DNA of 64,000 nucleotides from Segatella copri (lineage in GTDB: Bacteria; Bacteroidota; Bacteroidia; Bacteroidales; Bacteroidaceae), in the NCBI RefSeq assembly GCF_949820605.1, contig NZ_CATKVU010000006.1, forward strand, positions 2,367,001 to 2,431,000, written 5' to 3'. Of this stretch, positions 28,147 through 39,660 are shown one piece after another. The notes below the pieces were generated by a model that saw only the letters and a list, made by a program, of their open reading frames with translations, made no database searches and was not told the DNA's origin. The translations under genes and the position numbers were made by a program. Positions within the stretch are counted from its first letter, which is position 1. Each line of letters opens with the position of its first letter.

Positions 28147-30669
28147 TTATTGAGGTTCGATAATCTGATAACGGCCACTCAGATGCATGAAGGCGAAGAG
28201 ACGCAACAGTCCGTCGTAGTAGCCATCGAAGAAGCCTTCTTTATCTGGTTCATGCTTGGCATTCCAGAAATGACTGACGAATTCCCTGCCCTTCACATGA
28301 TTGCTGACCAATGAAGCCGCAGCCGAAGTGGCAACAAAACCGATGGAATGGCGGAGTGCCTTAGGAGCCGTACCTGCCGGCAGAATATCTTCTACCATCG
28401 TTCCATCTACATTATACTGGTCCAGGAAAGAATCAATGCCCTTACTATACAGGAAGTTCTGCAGCGTATTGGCATATTTCTGCTGCCACTCCTTATCCTT
28501 GCAAGCCCAGGAATAATCGAGTGCTATGTTCATTGGAACACGCCATGAGTCATAACGGAATGCATCACCCAGCAACTGACCGGTCTTCATCAGACTGCCA
28601 TCATAGTTGCAATAGTCTGGGTTCAAGCCCGTCTTCTCATTGATACACTTATGCAGGAACTCACGGCTTTTCTCAGCACACTCCTTCCAGAACTGGGACC
28701 GTCCGTCGTTAGCCCATTTCGCCCAAACCTCGTAAAAGGCAGGGAGATGGTAAGAAGGGTCGGTAAACTTCCCGCCCCAATGATCGGGCGTAAAGGTGAT
28801 GAGCTGATGTTCGAGATTGATGAGCGGAGCTGTGCGGTCCATTCCCGCCTTCTGCATGCTGCAATCCAGAATATGCTGCGCTTCCTTCAGATAGTTGATG
28901 CCTGTATCATTGCCCCATCGGTTGGATGCAAAGATGAGCGAAGTTACGAAATAGAGTTCACCATCCGATGCGGCACCCTGCGCATTTCTCGTTCCATCAG
29001 TCTTGCAGCTCCATGCGAAATAGCCCTTATAAGGTCCTTCCTGATGCTGCATGTATTTCTTGCTCCATCGCCAGAGACGGTCGAAGATGTCCTTCTTGTC
29101 AAACTGCACGGCAGCCATCATTCCATACGACATGCCTTCGGTTCTCACATCATTGTTCTTTATATCGCTGACATATCCCATGGAATCGCCCACCTCGAAA
29201 TAGACCTTGTTCTTACCGTAGAATACATCATTGAACACTTCGTTCACCTTCCTGTCTATATCAGCCTGCTTATAGCCCATCTCGGCAAAGAGATTACGAT
29301 ACTGGTGAGTTTCGAAAGCTCCCTTTTCCCAAGGCAACGCATCGAAGCCCAGCCAGTCTACCTCTACGTCGGCACCACTCTGCAAGGATACATGGAGAGC
29401 ATGAACGCCCAGAGGAGCATGAAGCACCTGGGCACGGATATTCTTCCAGGCTGCCGACTTCGGAATCTTCACCTTAGCAATGATATTACCCTTCTTGCCA
29501 TCGGCTCTGACTACGAGCACACCGCCCTTTGAAGACTTGGCACGAACAGTGATTTCTTCCACCTTCTCATTACCGAAATCCACCTTATTATATATAAGGG
29601 CAGTATTCGATTTAGAAAAGAGAGTCTCCCATCCGGCGAAACAATTGTTTTTATCCAGATATTCAATACCAATACCCTTGCCTTGCAGCGCAGAATAGCG
29701 GTCAATCTGAATACGCGAACGAGCGTTCGTCAATCCCACACCTCTTAGCGTAGGTATCACCTTCTGTATCGTTCCGTCAGGATTGAAGTTCAGAGAGTCG
29801 ATTCGCACCGAGCGGTTCTTGTCGAACTTTGGCGAATAATCATTATGATGATAGAAGAGATACCACTGTCCCTGATATTCCACGATGCTGTGATGATTGG
29901 TCCAGCACTTCGTTGGCGACTCATCCATGATGATACCCTTGAATGTGAAAGGTCCCATCGGATGGTCAGCCATGGCATAAGCCAGCGTTTCGGTTCCATC
30001 CTTTTCACGTACCCAAGGGAAGGTGAAATAATACTTGCCGTTACGCTCGAAGGCAAATGGTCCTTCCTTGAATCCTTCAGGCAACCCCTCTACCAGTTTG
30101 GGTTCCGAGGCAAGTTCCGTCATGTTTGGTTTCAGCTTAGCCATGTGCAATCCTGCTCCAGCCCAGTAGATATAAGCCTGTCCGTCCTTATCTATCAGCA
30201 CACAAGGATCTATGCCGTGCACACCCTCTATGGGTTTCCACATCGGCATAAACGGTCCTTCAGGCTGGTCAGCAACCGCCACACCTATTCCGAATCCCTT
30301 CTCCTCCCCTTTCGGAGCGGCAGGGAAATAGAAATAATATTTTCCGTCTTTCTCTACACAGTCAGGAGCCCACATCGTATAACTGCCGTCCTGTACCCAA
30401 GGTACTTTGTCTTGCGAAACGATGACTCCATGATCCTGCCACTCCGTAAGATTAGTGGAAGAGAAAACGTGATAATCTGCCATACAGAACCATTCCTTCA
30501 GTTTCTCGATAGGACTCGGAATATCATGAGAAGGATAAAGATATACCTTCCCGTTGAATACGCGAGCCGTAGGATCAGCAGAATACTGTCCGCTGATAAT
30601 CGGGTTCTGAGCCGAAACTCCTGTCGATAACGCCAGCATCAAGGCACACATCCATGTTTTCATACGCAA
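28147..30669 (-). CDS. GH43 - CBM6-like - GH8 fusion (debranching plus exo-oligoxylanase)
   Basis: 840 residues, signal MRMKTWMCALMLALSTGVSAQ. GH43 module (about 22-315): Asp32 in QYSADPTARV, Asp154 in HGIDPCVL, Glu202 in FKEGPFAFE, resembling GH43_1. A CBM6-like domain (about 320-445) ends in VEVDWLGFDALPW. The GH8 module (about 450-830) has Glu511 in VRTEGMSYGMM and Asp569 in AASDGELYF, the pattern of reducing-end xylose-releasing exo-oligoxylanases. One polypeptide could thus both debranch and shorten imported xylo-oligosaccharides from the reducing end. Third gene of the susCD operon, after an attenuator-like hairpin. Confidence 0.92.
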   Translation of the reverse strand: MRMKTWMCALMLALSTGVSAQNPIISGQYSADPTARVFNGKVYLYPSHDIPSPIEKLKEWFCMADYHVFSSTNLTEWQDHGVIVSQDKVPWVQDGSYTMWAPDCVEKDGKYYFYFPAAPKGEEKGFGIGVAVADQPEGPFMPMWKPIEGVHGIDPCVLIDKDGQAYIYWAGAGLHMAKLKPNMTELASEPKLVEGLPEGFKEGPFAFERNGKYYFTFPWVREKDGTETLAYAMADHPMGPFTFKGIIMDESPTKCWTNHHSIVEYQGQWYLFYHHNDYSPKFDKNRSVRIDSLNFNPDGTIQKVIPTLRGVGLTNARSRIQIDRYSALQGKGIGIEYLDKNNCFAGWETLFSKSNTALIYNKVDFGNEKVEEITVRAKSSKGGVLVVRADGKKGNIIAKVKIPKSAAWKNIRAQVLHAPLGVHALHVSLQSGADVEVDWLGFDALPWEKGAFETHQYRNLFAEMGYKQADIDRKVNEVFNDVFYGKNKVYFEVGDSMGYVSDIKNNDVRTEGMSYGMMAAVQFDKKDIFDRLWRWSKKYMQHQEGPYKGYFAWSCKTDGTRNAQGAASDGELYFVTSLIFASNRWGNDTGINYLKEAQHILDCSMQKAGMDRTAPLINLEHQLITFTPDHWGGKFTDPSYHLPAFYEVWAKWANDGRSQFWKECAEKSREFLHKCINEKTGLNPDYCNYDGSLMKTGQLLGDAFRYDSWRVPMNIALDYSWACKDKEWQQKYANTLQNFLYSKGIDSFLDQYNVDGTMVEDILPAGTAPKALRHSIGFVATSAAASLVSNHVKGREFVSHFWNAKHEPDKEGFFDGYYDGLLRLFAFMHLSGRYQIIEPQ

Positions 30670-30684
30670 ATTCCTTTAAAGAAG

Positions 30685-30717
30685 AAAAAAGGGAGTGCTT
30701 TTTTTCAAAACACCCCC
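30685..30717 (-). terminator. Attenuator-like terminator after susD
   Basis: On the minus strand GGGGGTG/CACTCCC (one G-T pair) is followed by TTTTTTCTTC, 64 bp after the SusD stop and 22 bp before the next start. Partial termination here would keep transporter transcripts above enzyme transcripts. Confidence 0.65.
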
Positions 30718-30781
30718 TAATTGTCAAACAATCTATAGTTCTTTAAACTTAAAACACTATATTAACAAAACAACTTCATGA

Positions 30782-32578
30782 TTACCAACCAGGATTCTGC
30801 TTCAGGTTAGGATTCTTATCCAACACGGTCTGTGGATAAGGGAAGAACTCATGCTTGCCCTCCTTGAAACCTACCTTGAAATTAGTCTCAGGAGTGTTGG
30901 TCGTATAGAAACGGCTGTTTGCTTCTGATCCATGTTCCCAAGTTACATCCTGGTCGTCTGCCTTTGGAGCTCTGAAAACCTTATCAAACAAATGTGGCAC
31001 GACTGTACCAGCCTTAGTCAAACGCTCAATGGCCTTCGTATCATTCCATCGCATGATATCGAACCAACGACAGCCTTCAAGCCAAAGTTCATATGACTTT
31101 TCTTTCTTCAACACATCCATATCAACAGTTTCACTGACTGTCTTTGAACCGGCGCGCTCCTGAATCATATTGATATATCTCTTAGCTTCAGCCTGATCGC
31201 CTGTCTGAAGACAAGCCTCTGCATAATTGAGCAAAACCTCAGCGTAACGCATGACAAGATAATTATTCAAGCGAATGTTATCACCATATTTCTTGCCTTG
31301 AGTATCAGAAGCTCTCATTATTTGCTTGAACGCCAACCAGGTAGAGTTGCCGTAGAGTCCCTGAACAGGGTCATTGATGCCAATCTTGTCACTGGTTTTC
31401 TTCTGCTCGTCAGTCATTTTATCGATTTCATCCTTGCCGTAAGGCATATGATAAACCGCATCATCAATATGCTTTAAAGTAGCCTTCAAGCGATAAGAGT
31501 GATCACCATCATTTTTATAGAACTCGTCACCAAACCACTGAGGCACGCCAAGGCCACCCCAGCCATCAACGCCGCCACAATAAACCTTGTTAGGAGAAAC
31601 AACAAAGTGATCAGCACGCCAATCCCAATAGTTGGTCTCCATCCAGCTAGAACGCTGAATCATACCACCCCAATTGGTCTTACCTGTATTATACTCGAAG
31701 TTGACCTCAAATACCTTCTCCTCGTTGGCATCACCCTCGATATGGAAGTTGTCGGCATATTTCTCACCAGGAACAAGATCATACTTTTCCGAGTCTATAA
31801 CCTTTTTAAGGGCAGTTTTAGCCTCTTCATATTTACCGGCGAAGAGGTAAGCCTTACCAGCCAGAGCATATGCAAAGCCCTTGGTTACCTTCACTGCTCC
31901 ATCCTTGTCATCCTTACTTTTACGCTCATCCAAATCGTTGGCAGCATTCTCACATTCCTGCGCAATCCACTCTATCAACTGTTGGTGATTCATAGGATGC
32001 TCAGGATCCTTATCACAATTAAAAGGCTGTGCAGAAGGATCCAGAGCTTGAGTTACCAATGGTGGAGTACCCCAAAGATTAGCCAACAGGAAATAATCAT
32101 AAGCACGAAGCACACGAGCCTCTGCGGCGCAACGTTTCTGCACAGCGGTAGTACCCTTGGCAAAGTGATCGAGTACAAGGTTACAGGTATATACAGAGTG
32201 ATAGAGGCCTGTGTACATATGCTTTGGCACTTCAGCCTCAGCATCATAATAGAACTGATTGAGCATGATACCAAACGTATTATCACCAGAGTTGGCACCT
32301 GCTGCCAACACATCGTCTCCACACTCATTGAGTATCAGTTTCAATGGAGTATAAATACTTGGGCCACCACCATCGTGGTTACGTCCCACCACATTACACA
32401 TAAAGCCTTCGTATGCAGCAACGAGGGCTGCCTCTGCATCAGCATCGGTCTTATAGAAGTTCTCGGTATATATTACACCCTTCTGCTCAATATCAAGCTG
32501 ATCCTCACAAGATGTCGTGAGCGTCATTGTTCCTGTGGCAGCAAGAGCCAATATTGTTGAAAATAATATTTTCTTCAT
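30782..32578 (-). CDS. SusD-like surface glycan-binding lipoprotein
   Basis: 598 residues. The lipoprotein signal MKKILFSTILALAATGTMTLTTSC is followed by EDQLDIEQKGVIYTENFYKTDADAEAALVAAYEG, the classical RagB/SusD N-terminus with TPR-like helices, and the C-terminal SusD motif SYELWLEGCRWFDIMRWNDTKAIERL and LKQNPGW. It acts as the lid of the SusC transporter at the cell surface and binds the incoming glycan. The gene is 19 bp after its SusC partner. Full length. Confidence 0.94.
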   Translation of the reverse strand: MKKILFSTILALAATGTMTLTTSCEDQLDIEQKGVIYTENFYKTDADAEAALVAAYEGFMCNVVGRNHDGGGPSIYTPLKLILNECGDDVLAAGANSGDNTFGIMLNQFYYDAEAEVPKHMYTGLYHSVYTCNLVLDHFAKGTTAVQKRCAAEARVLRAYDYFLLANLWGTPPLVTQALDPSAQPFNCDKDPEHPMNHQQLIEWIAQECENAANDLDERKSKDDKDGAVKVTKGFAYALAGKAYLFAGKYEEAKTALKKVIDSEKYDLVPGEKYADNFHIEGDANEEKVFEVNFEYNTGKTNWGGMIQRSSWMETNYWDWRADHFVVSPNKVYCGGVDGWGGLGVPQWFGDEFYKNDGDHSYRLKATLKHIDDAVYHMPYGKDEIDKMTDEQKKTSDKIGINDPVQGLYGNSTWLAFKQIMRASDTQGKKYGDNIRLNNYLVMRYAEVLLNYAEACLQTGDQAEAKRYINMIQERAGSKTVSETVDMDVLKKEKSYELWLEGCRWFDIMRWNDTKAIERLTKAGTVVPHLFDKVFRAPKADDQDVTWEHGSEANSRFYTTNTPETNFKVGFKEGKHEFFPYPQTVLDKNPNLKQNPGW

Positions 32579-32597
32579 TGTTTTTGAATATTAAAGG

Positions 32598-35500
32598 TTA
32601 GAATGTTACATTGATACCAAATACCACCTTCTTGGAAGTTGGATAAGTACCATTATCAAAACCACGAGATGCGCCACTATTCATAGAAGCGGTCTCCGGA
32701 TCAGCACCAGGATACTTGGTGATGGTGAAGAAATCATCCAGTGAGCAATATACACGAAGATTGCTGATACCTGCCACGCTAGAGATAGCCTTTGGCAATG
32801 TATAGCCCAACTGAATCTGCTTGATCTTGAAATACGAGCCACTGAACACAGCTGCATCAGAACTGAAGAACTTCCAGTCTGTAGCAACCTTTTTCATATC
32901 AGGATATTTAGCATTGGTGCGGTCTGCTCTCCAAGAATCCTTCCAGTAGGTATCAATTCCATTGATCAACGGACGGTCTGCAGAAACCATCAAGTTGTAA
33001 ATCTTGTTGCCAGCAGAGCCTGTTCCAAATACGGTGAGGTCAAAGCCCTTATATTCTGCATTAAGAGTAATACCATAAGTAAACTTAGGAATACCTGAGC
33101 CCAAATCCTGCTTATCTTCATCGGTTGGAGCTGAAGTTGTTTCGCCATTCTTATTATAATAGAGAGCGCTACCATCTTCGGCTACACCTGCATACTTGTA
33201 ACCACGGAAATACCATACCTGATGGCCAGCCTCGAATGTAGGCTTAAGCTGGTTATTGAATCCATCGATACCTACTTCGGTCAAACGGCTTACAAGGTTA
33301 GAAACCTCCTTCACCTCATTCTTCAGAGTTGAACCATTTACGGTCACACTATACTTAAAGTCCTTGATGTGATCTCTCCAACCCAACTCGAAATCAAGAC
33401 CAGAGTTAAGTACCTTACCTGTATTAACAACTCTCGTGTTTACACCAATCTCTGGAATAGGAGTGATTTCAATCAAGAGGTCCTTGGTTGTCTTACGATA
33501 CCAGTCTAAGCCCAAAGTCAAACGGTCGTTAAGGAATCGCGCATCAAGGCCAAGGTCAACCTGCTCTGAAGTTTCCCACTTCAAGTCTGGGTTAGCAAGT
33601 CCAGAAGGCTTAGAACCTAAAGTCAGCTTACCATCACCGATAGAAGGATTATACTGATAGAAACTCTGATTAAGAGCTATGGTAGAAGCATAACGATAAT
33701 CGCTCAAGATATTGACGTTACCATTCTGACCCCAAGAACCACGAAGTTTCAAGAAAGAAATGGCATCACGGCTTATATTGTCCTTGAAGAACTTCTCATT
33801 GCTGATAGCCCATCCTGCTGAAACTGATGGGAAATTACCCCAACGTGCCTTCTTTGAAAGTTTTGATGTATCGAAAGCATCACGACGGAAGTTAACCTGC
33901 ATGAAGTAACGGTTGTCATAGCTGTAAGATACACGGCCAAAGTAAGATAACTCTGTGGCATCTGAAGGAGCGTTACCTACATTCTTGGTTGCATCAGCCA
34001 ACAAGTAGTTGATGTAATGGAAGTTTGGCTCATAAGATGTGAGTATGTTACCTCCTGTAGAACTGATGGAACTGTTATCCCAATGATTCTTGGTAAACGA
34101 CATACCTGCCATGGCACCAATAGTGTGCTTGCCGATTGTTGTCAAATAGTTGGCAAAGTTCTCCCACTGATAGTACAAACCATTATTGGTATTCGCTTCA
34201 ATGGTATAGTTTTCACTATGTGCCATAGATGTTAACCAATATGGAGTCTCGTAGTTATGATAGTTACTCTGAGTGATACGATAACCTAAGCGAGAAGTAA
34301 ATGTAAAGCCCTTGAATGGCTTGATATTGGCAGCAACGGTACCACGTACATTGATACCAGAATTCCATGTATCATGGCGGTCGCGCTGATAGAGAGGGTT
34401 ACCAGTAGCATCTTCTACATATTTAGAAGTACCATAGTAGTCATTGTTATGGCTTGGATCTCTTGGAACTGGGCCACCGGCTTCTACCTTTGCCTTCATG
34501 CCAGGAGCCAAATCCTCCACATTACTGATATAAGCTGGAGTCAAAGGATCGATAGAAACCACAGAGTTCAGCAATGAACCATAACCCTTAGTCACACCTT
34601 TGGTCTTCCACTTTTCAAAAGATGTATTAGTAGTCACGTTCAACCACTTATAGATATCATAGTCTGCATTAATCTGACCCGTGAAACGCTTATAAGTATC
34701 CTTGCTACCCTTAACGATACCATCATTGTTCAGGATATTCAGGCTGGCGAGGAAACGGCCCTTACCGTTACTTGCCTGCAAGGTGAGACTATGCTGGTGA
34801 GCCAAGGAATTCTCAAACACCTCGTCATACCAGTTGGTGTTCTGACCATTATAATTGTTCTTCTTCAGAAGATCATCGTTCAAGTCGCCCAAATACTTAT
34901 GATACTCAATATACTCAGGAGCATCAAAGATTTCAGCCCTCTTTCCCAACGACTGGATGGTGAACTTGCTGCTGTAAGAAATCTGAGCCTTACCGCCATT
35001 GGCAGCACCCGTCTTGGTAGTAATGATAACGACACCATTACCCGCCTGCGCACCATAGATGGCAGCAGAAGCGGCATCCTTCAATACCTCCATGCTCTCG
35101 ATCATAGATGGATCCAGGTACTGGATGTTATCCACCTTCAGACCATCGACGATGAGCAACGGACCGATATTACCACTATTGGAAGAATAACCACGGATAC
35201 GGATATCGGCAGCCTCACCCGGACCACCCGAGTTGATAATCTGCACACCGGCAGCCTTACCCTGGAGGGCAGCACCGGCATCGGTAGCTGACAAACCCTT
35301 GATGTCATCGCTCTTGATAGATGCAACGGCACCAGTCAGGTCGCTCTTCTTCTGAACGCCATAACCGATGACAACGACATCATTAAGAACTTTAGAATCA
35401 TCCTTCAAGGTAATGGAAAGTGTTTTACCAGCCTGAGCTTTCACGGTCTTAGGTTCCATACCCACATAGGTAATAGTCAATGTTGCATCAGGAGCAGCAT

Positions 35501-35699
35501 CAACGCTAAACTTACCATCCAAGTCGGTAACAACACCCAGCTTGCTACCATCTACTTTAACAGTAGCACCAATGACAGGTTCTCCACTTGGATCAGTCAC
35601 TATACCTTTCACTATGCTCTGAGCCGAAACTCCCAAAGGAAGCAAACAGAGCAGGAATAGCAAAACAAACGGCTTTTCAATCATTTTTAAATTCTTCAT
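32598..35699 (-). CDS. SusC-like TonB-dependent outer-membrane transporter
   Basis: 1033 residues. Signal (ending GVSAQ), carboxypeptidase-like regulatory domain (about 28-100: IVKGIVTDPSGEPVIGATVKVDG), TonB-box region VVVIGYG, plug domain (about 110-240, with IRIRGYSSNSGNIGPLLIVDG and ITTKTGAANGG), then a 22-stranded barrel ending GINVTF. It imports oligosaccharides bound by the SusD partner, powered by TonB. First gene of a minus-strand operon: susC, susD, GH43-GH8, 234-aa protein, GH43, GH31. Promoter and operator at 35808-35861; leader of about 100 nt. Confidence 0.95.
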   Translation of the reverse strand: MKNLKMIEKPFVLLFLLCLLPLGVSAQSIVKGIVTDPSGEPVIGATVKVDGSKLGVVTDLDGKFSVDAAPDATLTITYVGMEPKTVKAQAGKTLSITLKDDSKVLNDVVVIGYGVQKKSDLTGAVASIKSDDIKGLSATDAGAALQGKAAGVQIINSGGPGEAADIRIRGYSSNSGNIGPLLIVDGLKVDNIQYLDPSMIESMEVLKDAASAAIYGAQAGNGVVIITTKTGAANGGKAQISYSSKFTIQSLGKRAEIFDAPEYIEYHKYLGDLNDDLLKKNNYNGQNTNWYDEVFENSLAHQHSLTLQASNGKGRFLASLNILNNDGIVKGSKDTYKRFTGQINADYDIYKWLNVTTNTSFEKWKTKGVTKGYGSLLNSVVSIDPLTPAYISNVEDLAPGMKAKVEAGGPVPRDPSHNNDYYGTSKYVEDATGNPLYQRDRHDTWNSGINVRGTVAANIKPFKGFTFTSRLGYRITQSNYHNYETPYWLTSMAHSENYTIEANTNNGLYYQWENFANYLTTIGKHTIGAMAGMSFTKNHWDNSSISSTGGNILTSYEPNFHYINYLLADATKNVGNAPSDATELSYFGRVSYSYDNRYFMQVNFRRDAFDTSKLSKKARWGNFPSVSAGWAISNEKFFKDNISRDAISFLKLRGSWGQNGNVNILSDYRYASTIALNQSFYQYNPSIGDGKLTLGSKPSGLANPDLKWETSEQVDLGLDARFLNDRLTLGLDWYRKTTKDLLIEITPIPEIGVNTRVVNTGKVLNSGLDFELGWRDHIKDFKYSVTVNGSTLKNEVKEVSNLVSRLTEVGIDGFNNQLKPTFEAGHQVWYFRGYKYAGVAEDGSALYYNKNGETTSAPTDEDKQDLGSGIPKFTYGITLNAEYKGFDLTVFGTGSAGNKIYNLMVSADRPLINGIDTYWKDSWRADRTNAKYPDMKKVATDWKFFSSDAAVFSGSYFKIKQIQLGYTLPKAISSVAGISNLRVYCSLDDFFTITKYPGADPETASMNSGASRGFDNGTYPTSKKVVFGINVTF

Positions 35700-35807
35700 C
35701 TTAAAAATAGATTAATAGTTTTACTTACTAGTCAGTTGTTTAATATTACATTATTATATATACATCCTAAATTCTCTAAAATTTCATTAAGGATGCTGAA
35801 ACATGTC

Positions 35808-35861
35808 GCAAAAATAGATAAAAACATTAAAACGCATTTTATCTCAAGTAACAAATACTTT
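35808..35861 (-). promoter_or_regulatory. Xylan operator/promoter C (susC at 35.7 kb)
   Basis: Minus strand: AAAGTATTTGTTAC, 7 nt, AAAATG, 18 nt, TATTTTTGC. Just upstream a further ATTTGTGATAAAG partial copy is present. It is back to back with operator CE. Confidence 0.82.
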
Positions 35862-35951
35862 ATCACAAATAACATCTACCCAAAAAGAGACAAAATGAAA
35901 CATATTCTGAGACCTGAGAAAAAAGAATCACCTTATTATATAACAAAGGGA

Positions 35952-36005
35952 AAAGTTATTGATATATGAGACAAAGCACGTATGGAAATCTTTTCATAAC
36001 TTTGC
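35952..36005 (+). promoter_or_regulatory. Xylan operator/promoter CE (esterase)
   Basis: Plus strand: AAAGTTATTGATAT, 7 nt, AAAGCA, 18 nt, TAACTTTGC. Weaker match (10 of 14 and 5 of 6) but identical spacing; it faces away from operator C. Confidence 0.65.
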
Positions 36006-36053
36006 AAACAGAACAGAAGATGAAAATCAATCTAATAATTTAATTAAATATAA

Positions 36054-37967
<1,914 letters not shown>

Positions 37968-38022
37968 ACAAACTATCTCGGGACTTGCACCCGTTAGACA
38001 ATGCTCGTGCCGAGCATACCAT

Positions 38023-38068
38023 AAAAAAACTCCTGAAGTTGTTTGAAACAAACTTCAGGAGTTTTTTT
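38023..38068. terminator. Strong bidirectional terminator
   Basis: AAAAAAACTCCTGAAGTT and its near-perfect complement are separated by a short loop; A and T runs flank the stem on both sides. It closes the esterase transcript and the opposing RepB/DUF4248 transcript. Confidence 0.85.
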
Positions 38069-38149
38069 ATTCAACATTCAACATTCAACATTCAACATTC
38101 AACATTCAACATTCAACATTCAACATTCAACATTCAACATTCAACATTC
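38069..38149. repeat. Tandem 7-bp repeat (ATTCAAC)11
   Basis: Eleven perfect copies of ATTCAAC plus ATTC, immediately after the stem of the terminator and 4 bp from the DUF4248 stop codon. A degenerate stretch of the same repeat lies at 41869-41888 on the other side of the cassette. Confidence 0.95.
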
Positions 38150-38152
38150 TCT

Positions 38153-38377
38153 TTATGCCCCCGGCTCGCCCAGATATTCGAAGATGGTGGATACCTGGCG
38201 GGGAGGGAAATACTGGCTACGATTCTGGTAGCCTAGGCGCTGCAGCTCGTTCCAGAGAGGCTCGCAACGCTTGATCCAGTCCATGATATGACGGCGCGCT
38301 GTCGCCCCGTCGGTTGTATCGGGAAAATAGAGCAGACCGAGTTCGGTCTTGCTGTACATACGTTGGGGATAATTCAT
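38153..38377 (-). CDS. DUF4248 family protein
   Basis: A 74-residue cytoplasmic protein with the pattern YSKTELGLLYFPDTTDGATARRHIMDWI, a winged-helix-like small protein of the DUF4248 family as I remember it. Such proteins are found in Bacteroidota next to HU-like proteins, smalltalk peptides and T7-lysozyme-like amidases, exactly as here. Function unknown; DNA binding is plausible. It is 14 bp after the RepB-like gene and probably co-transcribed. Confidence 0.75.
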   Translation of the reverse strand: MNYPQRMYSKTELGLLYFPDTTDGATARRHIMDWIKRCEPLWNELQRLGYQNRSQYFPPRQVSTIFEYLGEPGA

Positions 38378-38391
38378 AAGCTTTATATTTT

Positions 38392-39513
38392 TTACAATCC
38401 TTCTACACCATGATCCTTAAAGAAACCTACCATGGCTGTGGTCATATAGCCACCCGTGTTCATCTTCTTGTTCGAACGCCTGCAGTTGGCTATGTAATAA
38501 TCCTTTCGCTGGAAGAAGTCCTCCAGGTCGCCAATCATATCTAACCTGAGATAGCCGCTCAACTGCTCAGCCTTCTTCTCGCTCACATCATAATTGCATT
38601 GCAGCCGGAGTTTCAGTTTGCTCCGCTGCCCTCTCAGTTCGCTGCTCACTTCTCCACCCTCTGCAGTTTCGCCTGAAGTGCGGCGGTCGTGCAGGGTAAA
38701 GGTGATGTGCTCGGGCAGGTGATGCTTCACTTTTTCACCCTCTTCCAGAAAGAAAGGCTTATAGGCAAGATACTGGTCGATGATGCGGTTACGGTAAAGG
38801 CGCTTGATATCTTTGCAGGCGGTTACCAGACATTTTCTGTCCAGTTCCGACCAGGTCTTGTAATAATCAGCCCTGCCATGCATCAGTTGCTGGAAGTGCG
38901 CCGTTTTGCAGATAGTGAATCCCTTTGCACCCCAGCAGTTCATGATGATATATAACTTGATGCTCGATGCACTGCGGCATTGCTTGATGGCATTGAGGTC
39001 GATATGGCTGACTCCCTTTTCATAACTGTAGAAAAACCGTATCACGTTGTTGTCGAAGCGGAATTTTACCATCCAGTTCTTGTGCCGGTCTTGGTATATC
39101 TCACTCTTAAACAGGCATGAAAATTTCCGGTATAATGTCCGCTCGGCCTGCTTAAACGGCAGCAGGATGGGCTGGGATTCTATACGCTTGATGGCATCGC
39201 GCAATTGCGGATAATGATGAGCACCATAAGGAAACTCCGACAGTTTCATGATGACATCGGTGTGGTCTGCAGCTCTCTGTTCTGCGGTGAAGCCATTAAA
39301 AGTTTGTGAAGTTGTGTGATAAGGCACTACATAGTCTTGAATAACTTTCTGGGCATGCCTGATAATCTGTAGAACGATTTTGAGTTCTACCACCGAATAG
39401 TTCTGGTAAGACAATCCCTGTACGCCAAGGATGGCTATCAGTTGTTTCTCTTGTTGATTTGTCTGAGGGAAGGCCTGCTGCCCGCCCGGAGGCTGTTGAT
39501 TAAATTGTTCCAT
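38392..39513 (-). CDS. RepB-like (Rep_3 superfamily) replication initiator protein
   Basis: 373 residues, no signal peptide. The Gln/Pro-rich N-terminus (MEQFNQQPPGGQQAFPQT) is followed by two winged-helix-like domains; SSIKLYIIMNCWGAKGFT, then SELDRKCLVTACKDIKRLYRN, resembles the SxxLYxxL...LR segment of Rep_3 initiators such as RepB/RepE. A basic tail with RRSNKKMNTGG ends the protein. Supporting context: a 22-bp iteron array (40229-40426) lies upstream and one inverted iteron core lies in the gene's own leader, the normal layout for an iteron-type initiator with autoregulation. The fold assignment is from pattern only; a different DNA-binding role is possible. Confidence 0.55.
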   Translation of the reverse strand: MEQFNQQPPGGQQAFPQTNQQEKQLIAILGVQGLSYQNYSVVELKIVLQIIRHAQKVIQDYVVPYHTTSQTFNGFTAEQRAADHTDVIMKLSEFPYGAHHYPQLRDAIKRIESQPILLPFKQAERTLYRKFSCLFKSEIYQDRHKNWMVKFRFDNNVIRFFYSYEKGVSHIDLNAIKQCRSASSIKLYIIMNCWGAKGFTICKTAHFQQLMHGRADYYKTWSELDRKCLVTACKDIKRLYRNRIIDQYLAYKPFFLEEGEKVKHHLPEHITFTLHDRRTSGETAEGGEVSSELRGQRSKLKLRLQCNYDVSEKKAEQLSGYLRLDMIGDLEDFFQRKDYYIANCRRSNKKMNTGGYMTTAMVGFFKDHGVEGL

Positions 39514-39660
39514 TTCCGTTTTCTGTTAAAATCGTTAGAGGCCTACCGATTGGGGCAAGTCTTGGTTATAGTTTATTGAAAACCGGCATGGAATTGGAGT
39601 AAGGAAACAAACAAGATAAATGAACAATCACAAAGGAAAGTTTTCCCATCATCGCTCTTG

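Noticed and set aside
35862..35951. Additional regulator gene between susC and the esterase
   Set aside because: The 77-codon frame at 35736-35969 runs across operator C on the plus strand and has no domain; the region is explained by two back-to-back promoters.
38069..38149. CRISPR-like repeat array
   Set aside because: The repeat is a 7-bp perfect tandem without spacers, so it is a simple-sequence repeat and not CRISPR.
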